In this document: positions 22,676-32,565 of the stretch, piece by piece
How positions within the stretch are numbered: position 1 is the stretch's first letter
Layout: the number at the start of each line of letters is the position of its first letter
DNA from: Gemmatimonadota bacterium
GTDB taxonomy: Bacteria > Gemmatimonadota > Gemmatimonadetes > Gemmatimonadales > GWC2-71-9
Reading direction: 5' to 3'
DNA length: 46,275 nt
Assembly (NCBI GenBank): GCA_003220935.1
Contig: QHTT01000092.1
Coordinates: 1 to 46,275, forward strand
Program-made: the position numbers and the translations under genes
Notes under the pieces: generated by a model
Told to the model about the DNA's origin: nothing
Seen by the model: the letters and a program-made list of their open reading frames with translations, nothing else
Databases searched by the model: none

Positions 22676-24076
22676 GTGACCCCAGACCAATTCCGCGACG
22701 CTGGTCGCCAGACGATCGACTGGATCGCCCGTTACCTCGAGGAAATCGAACGTTACCCGGTACTGGCGCGTGTCGCGCCGGGCGAGATCCGGCGCCGGCT
22801 CGCCGAGCGGCCGCCGGACCAGGGCCAGCCGTTCGAGGCGATACTGCGAGACTTGGACGACGTGATCCTGCCCGGGATTACGCACTGGCAGTCACCCAAC
22901 TTTTTCGCCTACTTCCCGGCGAACGCCTCCCCTGCCGCGGTGCTCGGCGACCTCGTCTCTGCCGGGCTGGGCGTGCAGGGGATGCTCTGGGCGACGAGTC
23001 CCGCTTGCACCGAGCTCGAGACGCACGTGCTCGACTGGCTGGTGGACATGCTCGGCCTCCCCGCGCGGTTCAAGTCGAGCGGCTCGGGCGGCGGCGTGAT
23101 CCAGGACACCGCCTCGAGCGCGTCCCTCTGCGCCCTGCTCGCCGCGCGCGAGCGTGCCACCGGATTCCGGACGAACGATGCGGGTGTAGACCGCGTGCTC
23201 ACGGCCTATACATCGACCCAAGCCCATTCGTCGCTCGAGAAGGCGGCAGGGGTCGCCGGCGTCGGCCGGCGCAACGTGCGGCTCATCGATGTCGACGCCG
23301 CCCAGGCGATGCGGCCGGACGCGCTGGAGCGCGCGATCGCGGAAGACCGGCGCGCCGGCCGCACGCCGTTCTTCGTGTGCGCCACGGTCGGCACGACGTC
23401 GTCCACCGCCATCGACCCGGTCCCCGCGATCGCTGAGATTTGCCGCCGTGAGAGCGTGTGGCTGCACGTGGATGCCGCCCACGCCGGGAGCGCCGCGCTC
23501 TGCCCCGAGCTCCGCTGGATTCACGCGGGTGTGGAGCACGCCGACAGCTACTGCTTCAATCCCCACAAGTGGATGCTCACGAACTTCGACTGCGACTGCT
23601 TCTATGTCGCCGACCGCGGGGGGCTGATTGCGACCTTCAGCGTGACCCCGGAGTACTTGCGCAATCCGGCGACCGAATCGGGCGCGGTGTTCGACTACCG
23701 GGACTGGCACGTCCCGCTGGGCCGCCGCTTCCGGGCGCTCAAGCTGTGGTTCGTGATCCGGCACTACGGCGTCGAGGGGCTGCGCGCGCACATCCGGCGG
23801 CACGTCGGCCTCGCCCAGGAATTCGCCGGCTGGGTGGCGGCCGACGACCGCTTCGAGCTGGCGGCGCCGGTGCCGCTCAACCTCGTCTGCTTCCGTCACG
23901 TCGCCGGCGACGAGACGAACCAGCGGCTGTTGGACGACCTCAACGCGTCGGGACGCCTGTATCTGACGCACACCCGGCTCGGGGGACGGCTCGTGCTCCG
24001 GTTGGCGATCGGCGGGACCTACACCGAGCGACGCCACGTCGAGACAGCCTGGCAGCTCATCCGGAAGCAGGCCTAG
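22676..24076 (+). CDS. aromatic-L-amino-acid decarboxylase (PLP group II)
   Basis: The 466-residue product is a pyridoxal-phosphate group II decarboxylase, close to DOPA, tryptophan or tyrosine decarboxylases. The cofactor Lys is K298 in NPHKWMLTNFDC, the Asp that contacts the PLP ring nitrogen is D266 in HVDAAHAG, and the stacking His is H184 in TQAHSSLEKA. Also present are THWQSPNFFAYFP and the substrate-pocket loop TSPACTELE. It would turn an aromatic amino acid into its amine and CO2 in the cytoplasm; which one cannot be told from sequence. It starts at GTG 22676. The downstream membrane protein gene begins 9 nt after its stop, so they may form a unit. Confidence 0.93.
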   Translation: MTPDQFRDAGRQTIDWIARYLEEIERYPVLARVAPGEIRRRLAERPPDQGQPFEAILRDLDDVILPGITHWQSPNFFAYFPANASPAAVLGDLVSAGLGVQGMLWATSPACTELETHVLDWLVDMLGLPARFKSSGSGGGVIQDTASSASLCALLAARERATGFRTNDAGVDRVLTAYTSTQAHSSLEKAAGVAGVGRRNVRLIDVDAAQAMRPDALERAIAEDRRAGRTPFFVCATVGTTSSTAIDPVPAIAEICRRESVWLHVDAAHAGSAALCPELRWIHAGVEHADSYCFNPHKWMLTNFDCDCFYVADRGGLIATFSVTPEYLRNPATESGAVFDYRDWHVPLGRRFRALKLWFVIRHYGVEGLRAHIRRHVGLAQEFAGWVAADDRFELAAPVPLNLVCFRHVAGDETNQRLLDDLNASGRLYLTHTRLGGRLVLRLAIGGTYTERRHVETAWQLIRKQA

Positions 24077-24079
24077 ATT
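24074..24079 (+). promoter_or_regulatory. candidate -10 (TAGATT) of a leaderless start
   Basis: TAGATT ends 6 nt before ATG 24086 and includes the stop codon of the preceding gene. No Shine-Dalgarno is present. Confidence 0.3.
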
Positions 24080-24085
24080 CCCCTC

Positions 24086-24526
24086 ATGCCACGACCCCGT
24101 CACACCCGGCGCGAAGGCCTGCTGCTCGGTTTCCTGGTGGCGACGAGCATCTGGCTCTGGCTGGCCGTGGTCGACGCCATCGCGGGTCAGCCGTTCCGGA
24201 CCTTTGAGGTGCTCGGCGGCATCGTGCAGTTCACCCTGCTCCACTACGCGCTCTGCCTGGCCTACGGTTTGGCCGCGGTGGCGGTGGTGCACGGTGCGGC
24301 GCGCGAGCCGAGGCTGCTGCTGGGTGCGTCGTTCTTCTTTTTCATCCTCGAGTTCGGCTTCGTGATGCTGACCGTGATTCTGTCGCACACCGGTCTGGGA
24401 CAGCTCGCCTGGGTCCGGATCCTGGGCGGCAACCTGGTGGGCGCGGTGGTCACGCTCGTCGTGCTGTGGCGGCACCATCCGCTGCGGCGGGAGATGTTGA
24501 AGGCGGAGGCCGAGGAAGCCGAGTAG
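24086..24526 (+). CDS. four-helix integral membrane protein, unknown function
   Basis: The 146-residue product has four hydrophobic segments (GLLLGFLVATSIWLWLAVVD, TLLHYALCLAYGLAAVAVV, LLGASFFFFILEFGFVMLTV, and one from residue 112) and a charged C-terminus (KAEAEEAE). No motif is known to me. The first segment is preceded by Arg/His-rich residues, which favours an N-in topology. It starts 9 nt after the decarboxylase. A role in amine or amino-acid transport is conceivable, but this small size and fold do not match known transporters. Confidence 0.65.
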   Translation: MPRPRHTRREGLLLGFLVATSIWLWLAVVDAIAGQPFRTFEVLGGIVQFTLLHYALCLAYGLAAVAVVHGAAREPRLLLGASFFFFILEFGFVMLTVILSHTGLGQLAWVRILGGNLVGAVVTLVVLWRHHPLRREMLKAEAEEAE

Positions 24527-24575
24527 TTTGGTCGGCAACGGAGTTCGGATCGTCATCTTCGATCGAGGCACCTCC

Positions 24576-27500
24576 ATGCGAAATGTGATGCTGAGACTGG
24601 CCGGGCTGGTGCTCCTCGCCCCGCCGCTCGCGGCGCAAAGCGCCGACGACATCATCGCCAAGTACGTGAAGACCGTAGGCGGGATGGACAAGATCCAGGC
24701 CGTGACGACGCTGCGCCGCACGGGGAAGTTCACCGGCGGCGGCGGGTTCGAGGCGGCCGTGCTCCAGGAAAACAAACGCCCTACCAAGGTGCGGGAGGAA
24801 TTCTCGCTGCAAGGAATGACCGGGATCAACGCGTATGATGGCAAGACCGGATGGAAGATCGAGCCGTGGCAGGGGAAGAAGGATCCCGAGGCGCTGAGCG
24901 AAGAGGAGATGAAGCAGATCGTGGAGGATGCCGACTTCGACGAGCCGCTCGTGAACTACCAGCAGAAGGGAAACAAGGTCGAGTTCGTGGGCATGGACCA
25001 GGTCGAGGGCACCGAGGCCTACAAGCTCAAGGTGACACTCGCGAGCGGCGACGTGCGGTACTACTACATGGACACCGACTACTACGTCCCCATCAAGATC
25101 GAGATGAAGCGCATGATCCGCGGGGCGGAGCAGGAGTTCGAGACGTCGCTGGGCGACTACAAAGAGGTCGCCGGCTGGTACTTGCCGTACTCGATCGAGA
25201 GCAACGTCAAGGGGAGCGATAACAAGCAGAAGATCACGTTCGAGAAGATCGAGGCCAATGTCGCGATCGACGATCAGCGCTTCGCGAAGCCTGCGGCGGG
25301 CGCGCCGCCAGCGCCGGCCAAGCCACCCCAGACCAAGCAGCCCGAGACCAAGAAGCCGTCGTTACACGAGGCCACGTTCTTCCTGCAGGCGACCCAGCAA
25401 GCCGCGCCGGTGAAGGTGGACTCCGAAACGATCTCGGGCTTGGGAGCCCGCAATATCGGCTCGGCGGCGATGAGCGGCCGCGTCGCGGCGCTCGACGCCG
25501 TGCACGAGGGAGAGCGGCTCACCGTCTACATCGGCGCCGCGAGTGGCGGCGTGTGGAAGTCGGTCAACGGCGGCACGACCTTCAAACCGGTGTTCGACAA
25601 GCAGCCGGTCCAGTCGATCGGCGCGGTCACCGTCGATCCCAAGAATCCGAAAGTGGTCTGGGTGGGCACCGGTGAGGCGTGGACGCGCAACAGCGTCTCG
25701 ATCGGCGACGGGGTCTACAAGTCGGTGGATGGGGGCGAGAACTGGACCAACCTCGGTCTCAAGGAGTCTGAGCGCATCGCCAAGATCGTGGTCGATCCGT
25801 CCGAGACGAACACGGTCTACGTCTGCGTCCCGGGCAAGCTGTGGAGCGATAGCGACGAGCGCGGGGTCTACAAGACGACCGACGGCGGCAAGACGTGGGT
25901 GAACGTGCTCAAGGGATCGAACCTCTCGACCGGGTGCTCGATGCTGTCGCTCGATCCTACGAATCCGAAGACGATCTTCGCCGGGATGTGGGACTTCCGC
26001 CGCAAGGGGTGGACGTTCCGCTCCGGGGGCGACGGTCCCAACGCCACGAGCGGCAGCGGCTTGTTCAAGAGCAGCGACGGCGGCGCATCCTGGACCGAGC
26101 TGAGCGGCGCCAAGGGGCTGCCGTCCAAGCCATGGGGCCGGGTGGCGGTCGCCGTGGCCCCGTCCAAGCCAAGCGTGGTGTATGCGTTCATCGAGGCTCA
26201 AGTCCCGACGAACGGGCTGTATCGCTCCGACGACGGCGGCCAGACGTGGGAGGCCCGCGACCGCAGCCAGGCCATGATCTGGCGGCCCTTCTACTTTGCG
26301 AACCTGATCGTCGATCCCAAGAACGAGAACCGCATCTACAAGCCGGATGGGTCACTGATCGTCAGCACCGACGGCGGACGGAGCTTCAGCAACATCTCGG
26401 GCGGCGCGCACGGCGACTTCCACGACGTGTGGATCGATCCCAACAACACCGACCACCTGATCACCGGGGACGACGGCGGCGTGTGGTATTCGTACGACGC
26501 GGCCAACAAATGGTGGAAAGCGGACAATCTTCCGATCTCCCAGTTCTACCATGTGAGTGTGGACATGGACCTGCCGTACCATGTGTATGGCGGGCTGCAG
26601 GACAACAGCTCCTGGGTCGGCGAGTCGGAATATCCCGGCGGCATCACCAGCAGCCGCTGGGAGAACATGTACGGGGGCGACGGGTTCTGGATGTTCGTCG
26701 ATCCCACCGACCCCGACTACATCTACGCCGAGTATCAGGGGGGCGAGATCGCTCGGGTCAATCGCAAGACGCACGAGACGCGCAACATCAAGCCGTTGCC
26801 CCAATACAAGGAAGGCAAGCTGCGCTTCAACTGGAACACGCCGATTCACGTGAGCCCCACCAGGCGGGGCACGATCTACCTGGGGGCACAAGTGCTGTTC
26901 CGCTCGCGTGACTACGGCCAGACGTGGGAGCGCGTCTCCCCCGACCTCACCACCAACGACCCGGAAAAGCAGAAGCAAGAGCAGTCGGGCGGGGTGACGG
27001 TCGACAACTCGTCAGCGGAGATGCACACCACGATCTTCGCGATCTCCGAGTCCCCCAAGAACCCGGACGTGGTCTGGGCCGGCACCGACGACGGCAACGT
27101 GCAGGTCACGCGCGACGGCGGGAAGACGTGGACGAACGTGGTCGCGAACATCCGCGGACTGCCGAAGAACGCCTGGGTGACGTCGCTCGAGGCGGGCCAT
27201 TTCGACGAAGCCACCGTGTACGCCAGCTTCGACGTCCACACCTTCGGCGATATGCGGCCGTACGTCTACAGCTCGGCGGATTTCGGCAAGACGTGGTCGC
27301 CGCTGGTCGCGCCGGACAGCCCGGTCCGCGGGTACGCGCACGTCGTGAAGGAAGACTTGGTCAACAAGCAACTGCTCTTCCTCGGCACCGAGTTCGGCCT
27401 CTGGGTGTCCATCGACGGCGGGGCACATTGGGCGCACTACAAGGGCGGGGACCTGCCGAGCGTGGCCGTGCGCGATCTGGCGATCCATCCCCGCGATCAC

Positions 27501-28481
27501 GACCTGGTGATCGCGACCCATGGCCGCGGTATCTGGATCGTCGATGACATCACACCGCTGCGCGCGCTCACGCCCGAGGCGCTCGCCAGCAACGTCGTGT
27601 TCCTGCCGGCCCGGCCCACGGTCCAGCGGGTCTCGGCGTCCGGCGGATGGGCCAACGGGGATGCCGCCTTCGTCGGGCCCAATCCCCCCGGCGACGCCGT
27701 GATCACTTACTACCAGAAGAAGCGCCACATCTTCGGGGACCTGAAGATCGAAGTGTTCGATCAGGGCGGCAAGCTCTTGGGCACGGTCCCGAGCAGCAAG
27801 CGTCGGGGGTTGAACCGCGTGACGTGGTCGATGCGGCTCAAGGCGCCCAAAGTGCCGCCGGCTGCGAGCGCGGCGTTCGGCGCGGCGTTCGGTCCTCGCG
27901 TGCTGCCGGGCACGTACACCGTGAAGATGACCAAGGACAAGGAGGCGTACTCGACCCCGCTCGCGATCGTGGCCGATCCGCGCACCAAGCACACGGCGCA
28001 AGATCGCCAGGCGCAGTTCGATCTCGCACAAAAGGTCGCCGGCGTGCTCGGCGACATGACGTTCGCGGTCGAGCGCATGAACGGCGTGCGGCTGGCACTG
28101 GAGGAGCGGGCCACCAAATTGCCCTCCAAGGATCAGCTCGTCACGCGGCTCCGCGCCGCCTCAGTGCGAGCCGACGAGCTGCGCAGGAAGATCGTCGCGA
28201 CCAAGGAGGGCGGGATGATCACGGGCGAGGAGCGGCTACGTGAGAATCTGACCGACCTCTACGGCAACGTAGTCTTCTACGATGGGCGGCCGTCCGAGAC
28301 CCAGGCCGAGCGCACGGAGGCGATCGCCCGGGAGCTGGCCGACGTGGTCAAGGATTTCGACGCGTGGGCGGCGAAGGAGCTGGACGGACTCAACTCCGCC
28401 CTGGCGCGCAAGCGCCTGGAGCCGATCCGGCTGCTCACGCGGCAGCAATGGGAAGCGAAGGACGTGGCGACGCAGCAGTGA
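24576..28481 (+). CDS. giant secreted BNR/sortilin-type beta-propeller protein with N-terminal lipoprotein-carrier-like domain
   Basis: The 1301-residue product has a signal peptide (MRNVMLRLAGLVLLAPPLAAQ). Residues 22-235 form a beta-rich domain like an outer-membrane lipoprotein-sorting or DUF4292-type fold (ADDIIAKYVKTVGGMDKIQ). A Pro/Ala/Lys linker follows (about 242-260). From about 280 to 1000 lies a double seven-bladed propeller of VPS10/BNR type with many Asp-box motifs such as KSVDGGENWTNL, KTTDGGKTWVNV, RSDDGGQTWEA, SRDYGQTWERVSP and TRDGGKTWTNV. A C-terminal helical tail begins near residue 1140. Most bacterial BNR proteins of this type lack the N-terminal domain, so this is a fusion. 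Such proteins bind or process glycans or peptides in the periplasm. No glycosidase active site can be assigned. Confidence 0.85.
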   Translation: MRNVMLRLAGLVLLAPPLAAQSADDIIAKYVKTVGGMDKIQAVTTLRRTGKFTGGGGFEAAVLQENKRPTKVREEFSLQGMTGINAYDGKTGWKIEPWQGKKDPEALSEEEMKQIVEDADFDEPLVNYQQKGNKVEFVGMDQVEGTEAYKLKVTLASGDVRYYYMDTDYYVPIKIEMKRMIRGAEQEFETSLGDYKEVAGWYLPYSIESNVKGSDNKQKITFEKIEANVAIDDQRFAKPAAGAPPAPAKPPQTKQPETKKPSLHEATFFLQATQQAAPVKVDSETISGLGARNIGSAAMSGRVAALDAVHEGERLTVYIGAASGGVWKSVNGGTTFKPVFDKQPVQSIGAVTVDPKNPKVVWVGTGEAWTRNSVSIGDGVYKSVDGGENWTNLGLKESERIAKIVVDPSETNTVYVCVPGKLWSDSDERGVYKTTDGGKTWVNVLKGSNLSTGCSMLSLDPTNPKTIFAGMWDFRRKGWTFRSGGDGPNATSGSGLFKSSDGGASWTELSGAKGLPSKPWGRVAVAVAPSKPSVVYAFIEAQVPTNGLYRSDDGGQTWEARDRSQAMIWRPFYFANLIVDPKNENRIYKPDGSLIVSTDGGRSFSNISGGAHGDFHDVWIDPNNTDHLITGDDGGVWYSYDAANKWWKADNLPISQFYHVSVDMDLPYHVYGGLQDNSSWVGESEYPGGITSSRWENMYGGDGFWMFVDPTDPDYIYAEYQGGEIARVNRKTHETRNIKPLPQYKEGKLRFNWNTPIHVSPTRRGTIYLGAQVLFRSRDYGQTWERVSPDLTTNDPEKQKQEQSGGVTVDNSSAEMHTTIFAISESPKNPDVVWAGTDDGNVQVTRDGGKTWTNVVANIRGLPKNAWVTSLEAGHFDEATVYASFDVHTFGDMRPYVYSSADFGKTWSPLVAPDSPVRGYAHVVKEDLVNKQLLFLGTEFGLWVSIDGGAHWAHYKGGDLPSVAVRDLAIHPRDHDLVIATHGRGIWIVDDITPLRALTPEALASNVVFLPARPTVQRVSASGGWANGDAAFVGPNPPGDAVITYYQKKRHIFGDLKIEVFDQGGKLLGTVPSSKRRGLNRVTWSMRLKAPKVPPAASAAFGAAFGPRVLPGTYTVKMTKDKEAYSTPLAIVADPRTKHTAQDRQAQFDLAQKVAGVLGDMTFAVERMNGVRLALEERATKLPSKDQLVTRLRAASVRADELRRKIVATKEGGMITGEERLRENLTDLYGNVVFYDGRPSETQAERTEAIARELADVVKDFDAWAAKELDGLNSALARKRLEPIRLLTRQQWEAKDVATQQ

Positions 28482-28521
28482 TGCGCCACGTTTTCTCGAG
28501 GACGAACGATGAGAAACGACG

Positions 28522-28740
28522 ATGTATGACTGGATCGGATGGCTCGCGACGGCCGCCTTCACCAGCTCGTACTTCTGCAAGCAGCAGAAGACGCTGCGGC
28601 GCGTGCAGAGTGTGGCCGCCTTGATGTGGCTGGCCTACGGGGTAGCGATCCACGCGCTCCCCGTGATCGTGGCCAACGCAATCGTGGCCGGCGTCGCGAT
28701 CTGGTCGTCGTCAGGGAGCGCTCTTGAGCGGCGGCAGTAA
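28522..28740 (+). CDS. small three-helix membrane protein, SemiSWEET/PQ-loop-like
   Basis: The 72-residue product has three predicted membrane helices ([46 protein letters not shown]) separated by a short basic loop. That is the size and helix order of half-transporters of the SemiSWEET group or YgjV-like proteins. The diagnostic PQ dipeptide is not present (KQQK is the nearest), so the assignment is only by shape. It starts 40 bp after the BNR gene and overlaps the end of the convergent copper ATPase gene by 30 bp. Confidence 0.55.
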   Translation: MYDWIGWLATAAFTSSYFCKQQKTLRRVQSVAALMWLAYGVAIHALPVIVANAIVAGVAIWSSSGSALERRQ

Positions 28741-30669
28741 CAGCGCATTGAAGGTAACCGTCACAGTGCTGGCGCTCATCGCGAGTGCTGCCCACGCCGG
28801 CTTGAGCAGGATTCCGAGCGCGGGATACAATACGCCGGCGGCGAGCGGGATAGCGATCATGTTGTAGATCGCCGCCCAGAAGAGATTCTGCTTGATCTTG
28901 CGGCGCACCCGGCCGGCAAGCACGAGGGCAGCGGAGACGTCGGCCGGGTTGTCCTTCATTAGTATGACTCCGGCTGTCTCGATCGCCACGTCCGTTCCCG
29001 CGCCGATCGCGACGCCGACCGTCGCCGCCGCAAGCGCCGGTGCGTCGTTTACCCCGTCCCCGACCATGGCCACCCGGTGGCCTTGCTGCTCGAGTCGGCG
29101 GACCTCGGCCGCCTTGTCGCTCGGTAACACCTCGGCCCGGACCTCATCGATCCCGAGCGTGCGAGCCACCGCAGCGGCGGTCGCCCGGCTGTCCCCCGTG
29201 AGCAGCATCACACGGATACCGCGGTCGTGGAGCGTCCGAACGGCCGCGTGCGCCGTGGGGCGAATCCGATCGGCGACGGCGATGAGACCGAGCGTCTGGT
29301 CATCCACCGCCACGTACAGTGCGGTCTTCGCTGCCGCTCGCAGCCGCTCGGCCTCGCGGTCCAGATCCGGTGGGACGCCGGTTCGGCCCAGCAAGGCGCG
29401 ATTCCCCACCAGCACGCTGCGACCGCCTACGACCGCCTTTACGCCCTGGCCGGGAACGGCTTCGAACTGGGAGGGGGCGTCGACGACAAGCGCTCGCTGC
29501 TTGGCGGCTGCGACCAGGGCCGTGGCGAGTGGGTGCTCCGACTGCGCATCTGCTGCGGCCGCGAGCCGGAGCAGCTCGGCCTCCCCCGCCCCTGCCGCAG
29601 GCACGATATCGGTGACCGACGGCCGACCTTCGGTGAGCGTACCGGTCTTGTCGAAAACGACCGTGTCCACTCGAGCAGCTGCCTCGAGCGCCGCTGCGTT
29701 CCTGAAGAGCACGCCGGCACGCGCTGCCCGCCCCACGCCGACCGTGATCGCTGTTGGAGTGGCGAGCGCGAGCGCATCTGGACAGGCGATCACGACAGCC
29801 GCCACTGCCGCCGACAGCGCGAACGAGACGCCGTGGTGTCCAACCGCGAGCCACGCCGCGAAGGTGACGACGCCGGCCGCGAGCGCCACGATCACCAGGT
29901 ACTTACCCGCGACGTCCGCCAGCCGCTGCGCCGGCGCCTTCGAGGACTGCGCCTCCCGGACCATGGCGACGATGCGAGCGAGGGCGGTGTCGGCTCCGAC
30001 TTTGGTTGCGCGGAACCGGAACGCGCCCTGCTGGTTGCGCGTCCCGCCCACGACCTCGTCGCCGGGTCGTTTCGCGACCGGGATCGGCTCTCCGGTGAGC
30101 ATCGATTCATCCACATAGCTCGAGCCCTCGGTCACGACACCGTCGACTGGGACGGTGTCGCCGGGCCGAACGGCAAGGATGTCGCCCAGCGCGACGGCGT
30201 CGAGCGGCACGTCTTCCTCTCGTCCATCCCGCACCCGTCGCGCGGTGGGCGGCGCGAGGTTGAGCAGCGCTTCGACCGCCCGGCCCGTGGCGAAGCGGCT
30301 CCGCATCTCCAGCCAATGGCCCAGCAGACTGAAGGCGGTGAGCATCGCGGCGGCGTCGTAGAACATCTCGCCTGGCAGCCCAAACGTTACGGCAACCGAG
30401 TAGAGGTAGCTCACGAGTATCCCGGTCGCGATCAAGGTCATCATGGTGAGGTCGCCGCGCCGCAGCGAACGCCACGCCGAAGACACGAACGGCCACCCGC
30501 CCCACCACACGACGATCGACGTGAGGACGAAGCCGAGGAGTTTGGGTGGCAACCCGAACGGCGGCGCCAGCTCGCGGCCGAACAGCGAGGTGCCGAGCGG
30601 CGAGTAGAGGACGATCGGGACCGTGAGGATAGCCGATCCGATGAAGCGCCGCAGCATGTCCTTAGTCAT
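28711..30669 (-). CDS. P1B-type heavy-metal (copper) ATPase with CPD motif
   Basis: The 652-residue ATPase exports a metal ion across the inner membrane using ATP. It has the actuator motif MLTGEP (190-195), the phosphorylation site DKTGTLTEG (Asp340), SEHP in the nucleotide domain and [12 protein letters not shown]. In the membrane part, YN ([13 protein letters not shown]) and AMSAST near the end match Cu(I) ATPases. The intramembrane motif, however, is CPD (residues 296-298, [15 protein letters not shown]), not the CPC of CopA or the CPH of CopB. No N-terminal metal-binding domain is present. The ATG overlaps the stop of the upstream outer-membrane gene by 8 nt. The ion is inferred from context and not fixed by CPD. 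Confidence 0.9.
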   Translation of the reverse strand: MTKDMLRRFIGSAILTVPIVLYSPLGTSLFGRELAPPFGLPPKLLGFVLTSIVVWWGGWPFVSSAWRSLRRGDLTMMTLIATGILVSYLYSVAVTFGLPGEMFYDAAAMLTAFSLLGHWLEMRSRFATGRAVEALLNLAPPTARRVRDGREEDVPLDAVALGDILAVRPGDTVPVDGVVTEGSSYVDESMLTGEPIPVAKRPGDEVVGGTRNQQGAFRFRATKVGADTALARIVAMVREAQSSKAPAQRLADVAGKYLVIVALAAGVVTFAAWLAVGHHGVSFALSAAVAAVVIACPDALALATPTAITVGVGRAARAGVLFRNAAALEAAARVDTVVFDKTGTLTEGRPSVTDIVPAAGAGEAELLRLAAAADAQSEHPLATALVAAAKQRALVVDAPSQFEAVPGQGVKAVVGGRSVLVGNRALLGRTGVPPDLDREAERLRAAAKTALYVAVDDQTLGLIAVADRIRPTAHAAVRTLHDRGIRVMLLTGDSRATAAAVARTLGIDEVRAEVLPSDKAAEVRRLEQQGHRVAMVGDGVNDAPALAAATVGVAIGAGTDVAIETAGVILMKDNPADVSAALVLAGRVRRKIKQNLFWAAIYNMIAIPLAAGVLYPALGILLKPAWAALAMSASTVTVTFNALLLPPLKSAP

Positions 30670-31978
30670 GAGAGGTCTTCATACCGCCTGCGCGGGCGCC
30701 TGCCGGCCGCAACTGGAGATAGATCGCCACTCCACCCGGCGTGCGGCTGCCGTACGCAGCCTCGAGGCTCGAGGGCACGAAGTTGAGCGACCCGCGCACG
30801 CCCACCCCAACGGCGAGCCCGGCGACGGCGCCGACCGTGCGCTGGTAACCTAGAGCCAGCGCGCCGAGATCGTACTCCGTCGTCGGGGGCACTGCTGGGA
30901 TGACCAACTCCGCAGCGCTCTTCCTCACGTACTCGGCGCGACCGAACCAGGCGTTGGTGCCGTCCAGATCGAACGTACTCTCCAGCACGACGCTGCTCAC
31001 GAGTCGCCCGGACCCAATCTGGTCGTTCGCGCCGTAGATCAGGCCGCTCGACCACGTCCCCTTGGTGCCGACCGGCTGCGTGGTCAGCGCGGACGCTCCG
31101 ATGCGGTGGAGCGACTCGTCGGGGTTGAGCCCTTCTGGGCTTCTCAGATAAGCGTACCAAGCGGACACGCTCCAACGCGGTCCCGGATTCACGGTCAAAC
31201 GGGCGCTGTAGGAATCGAGCCGTCGGCCTGTGTAGTCGAAGTTGGTCCGAATCTCGTCCGGCTCCCGGCCGTTGAACCAGGACGCTTCGAGCTTGGCACT
31301 TCGTGTGAAGGCCCCGGCGGTCACGACCCCAAAGGTGATGTGGGTGCCGTCCTGCCAGTGATGGGCGATCGGCGCCAGCGGATCATCAGCCGCGGACGGC
31401 CGGTGCGGGAAGGCCACGGGGCCCGCCGCCGGTTCGCCGACCGGGGCGAGGTAGAGCGAGATCCCGAGATCCCGAGCCACCGGGCGTTCGTAGAGTGCCG
31501 CGAGCTCCATGAAGAGGTCGTGGGGGTGCTGGCGATCGTGAAGCGGCGCCCCCTGATAGGACTCCCCTGACTGCACGAGCAAGGGGTAGCCCCGGCTACC
31601 GATGGTCCCCGGTTCGGCGCTCACCATCCCGCGGAGCTGGAGTTGGCCGCCCCCGAGCGGTCGGCTTGCCACCGCCATCGCCCAGTTCACGATGCCCAGC
31701 TGGTTGCTGCCGCGGGATCCCCCCTGCCAATCGTACTGAAAAAAGACCTTCCCGTGCACCATGAGGGTCCAGTCACCGAGCGCGATGTGGGCGGCGTGCA
31801 TCGGTGAGGCGTCGGGAAGCCATGAGGTGCCGGATCCCATACGCGTCTCCGGAATGCCAAGGGGTCCCGCGTGCATCTCCATCGGGTGTTGCATATCCAT
31901 TTGCGCCCGGAGTGGCCAAGGCGGGCCGGCGACGAGCGCCAGCGCCGCGGCCACCCAGCCGCTGAGAATGCTTCGCAT
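30662..31978 (-). CDS. outer-membrane beta-barrel-like protein of the metal-export operon
   Basis: The 438-residue product has a signal peptide ([26 protein letters not shown]). A Met/His-rich mature start follows ([12 protein letters not shown], then [11 protein letters not shown]), well suited to bind Cu(I). The rest is a series of long amphipathic beta strands ending YLQLRPAGA. Proteins of this shape often accompany copper ATPases in Gram-negative bacteria. It is not a standard CopB or porin by sequence I can recall, so the name is by context. It is co-translated with the ATPase (8-nt overlap), and 81 nt separate it from the small Cys/His-rich gene upstream. Confidence 0.7.
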   Translation of the reverse strand: MRSILSGWVAAALALVAGPPWPLRAQMDMQHPMEMHAGPLGIPETRMGSGTSWLPDASPMHAAHIALGDWTLMVHGKVFFQYDWQGGSRGSNQLGIVNWAMAVASRPLGGGQLQLRGMVSAEPGTIGSRGYPLLVQSGESYQGAPLHDRQHPHDLFMELAALYERPVARDLGISLYLAPVGEPAAGPVAFPHRPSAADDPLAPIAHHWQDGTHITFGVVTAGAFTRSAKLEASWFNGREPDEIRTNFDYTGRRLDSYSARLTVNPGPRWSVSAWYAYLRSPEGLNPDESLHRIGASALTTQPVGTKGTWSSGLIYGANDQIGSGRLVSSVVLESTFDLDGTNAWFGRAEYVRKSAAELVIPAVPPTTEYDLGALALGYQRTVGAVAGLAVGVGVRGSLNFVPSSLEAAYGSRTPGGVAIYLQLRPAGARAGGMKTSHD

Positions 31979-32059
31979 ATCACGATCTCCTCAAGCCAAA
32001 GTCGAAAGTGCGCGCCGGTCTCGGGGGGCGGGGGCGGCGCTACAGCAGGGGTAGTCGAC

Positions 32060-32464
32060 TTAGGCTTGAGGCGGTGGAGAGAGCGGTGGAGCGAGGAACG
32101 ACGCGAATCCGGAGTGCGGTCCTGCTAGTCCGACGCGGGACGCGGCCGGGAGGGCGACCGGATCCAAGGTGAGTGTAGGCGTCGCTGCGCCAGCGGTCGG
32201 GCATGTGGTTCCCGCGATGCAGCCGAGCCCGGCTGCATCCGAGTGGCAGGCCTGCTCGGGCGCCGGTGCGACGAGCGCGGAGAACTGCGTTGCGTGCTCA
32301 TGCGTGCCGCTTCCGGGGTGTGCCGGGTGCATCTCGCATGGGGCCGCCGCCTGCGCCAGCAGACTCAGGCACATCGGCAAGCCCGTCCCCGTCGAGCCGA
32401 CCGATATGATCGCCGCGAGTGCGACGGCGCGGCATAGGAGCGGTGCGTTCGCGATCCGGAGCAC
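32060..32464 (-). CDS. small Cys/His-rich secreted protein, first gene of the copper operon
   Basis: The 134-residue product has a hydrophobic N-terminal segment (residues 10-40) and then a stretch with Cys, His and Met (MCL, PCEMHPAHPG, HEHATQ, CHSDAAGLGCIAGTTC). The C-terminal third is Pro/Ala-rich. The residue content fits a periplasmic copper-binding or copper-sensing peptide, but I know no family that matches. It starts at GTG 32464 with TATACT 6 nt upstream, which looks like a -10 of a leaderless message. A terminator of the gene behind it lies just upstream, so the operon has its own promoter here. Confidence 0.55.
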   Translation of the reverse strand: MLRIANAPLLCRAVALAAIISVGSTGTGLPMCLSLLAQAAAPCEMHPAHPGSGTHEHATQFSALVAPAPEQACHSDAAGLGCIAGTTCPTAGAATPTLTLDPVALPAASRVGLAGPHSGFASFLAPPLSPPPQA

Positions 32465-32470
32465 GGGAGA

Positions 32471-32476
32471 AGTATA
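32471..32476 (-). promoter_or_regulatory. candidate -10 (TATACT) of the copper operon
   Basis: On the minus strand TATACT ends 6 nt before GTG 32464, with no ribosome site. The transcript would begin at or beside the start codon. Confidence 0.45.
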
Positions 32477-32504
32477 GCGCCATTCTCCTGGCTGCCGCTC
32501 GCAC

Positions 32505-32554
32505 GAAGAAGCCCCGCCCCCCTAGGCAACCGTGCAGGTGGGGGAGCGGCGGGG
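32505..32554 (-). terminator. intrinsic terminator
   Basis: On the minus strand CCCCGCCGCTCCCCC (32554-32540) pairs with GGGGGGCGGGGC (32522-32511) with a few unpaired bases, then TTCTTCG. It terminates the secreted-protein gene at 32566. Confidence 0.6.
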
Positions 32555-32565
32555 AGCAGCCCTGA

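Noticed and set aside
22892..24844. 650-codon open frame on the minus strand opposite the decarboxylase
   Set aside because: It lies antisense to a well-supported PLP decarboxylase. Its product is rich in Arg, Pro and Ala and lacks domains; high GC makes such shadow frames common.
28892..30118. 408-codon Ser/Thr/Ala-rich frame opposite the copper ATPase
   Set aside because: Antisense to the ATPase; monotonous composition without domains.
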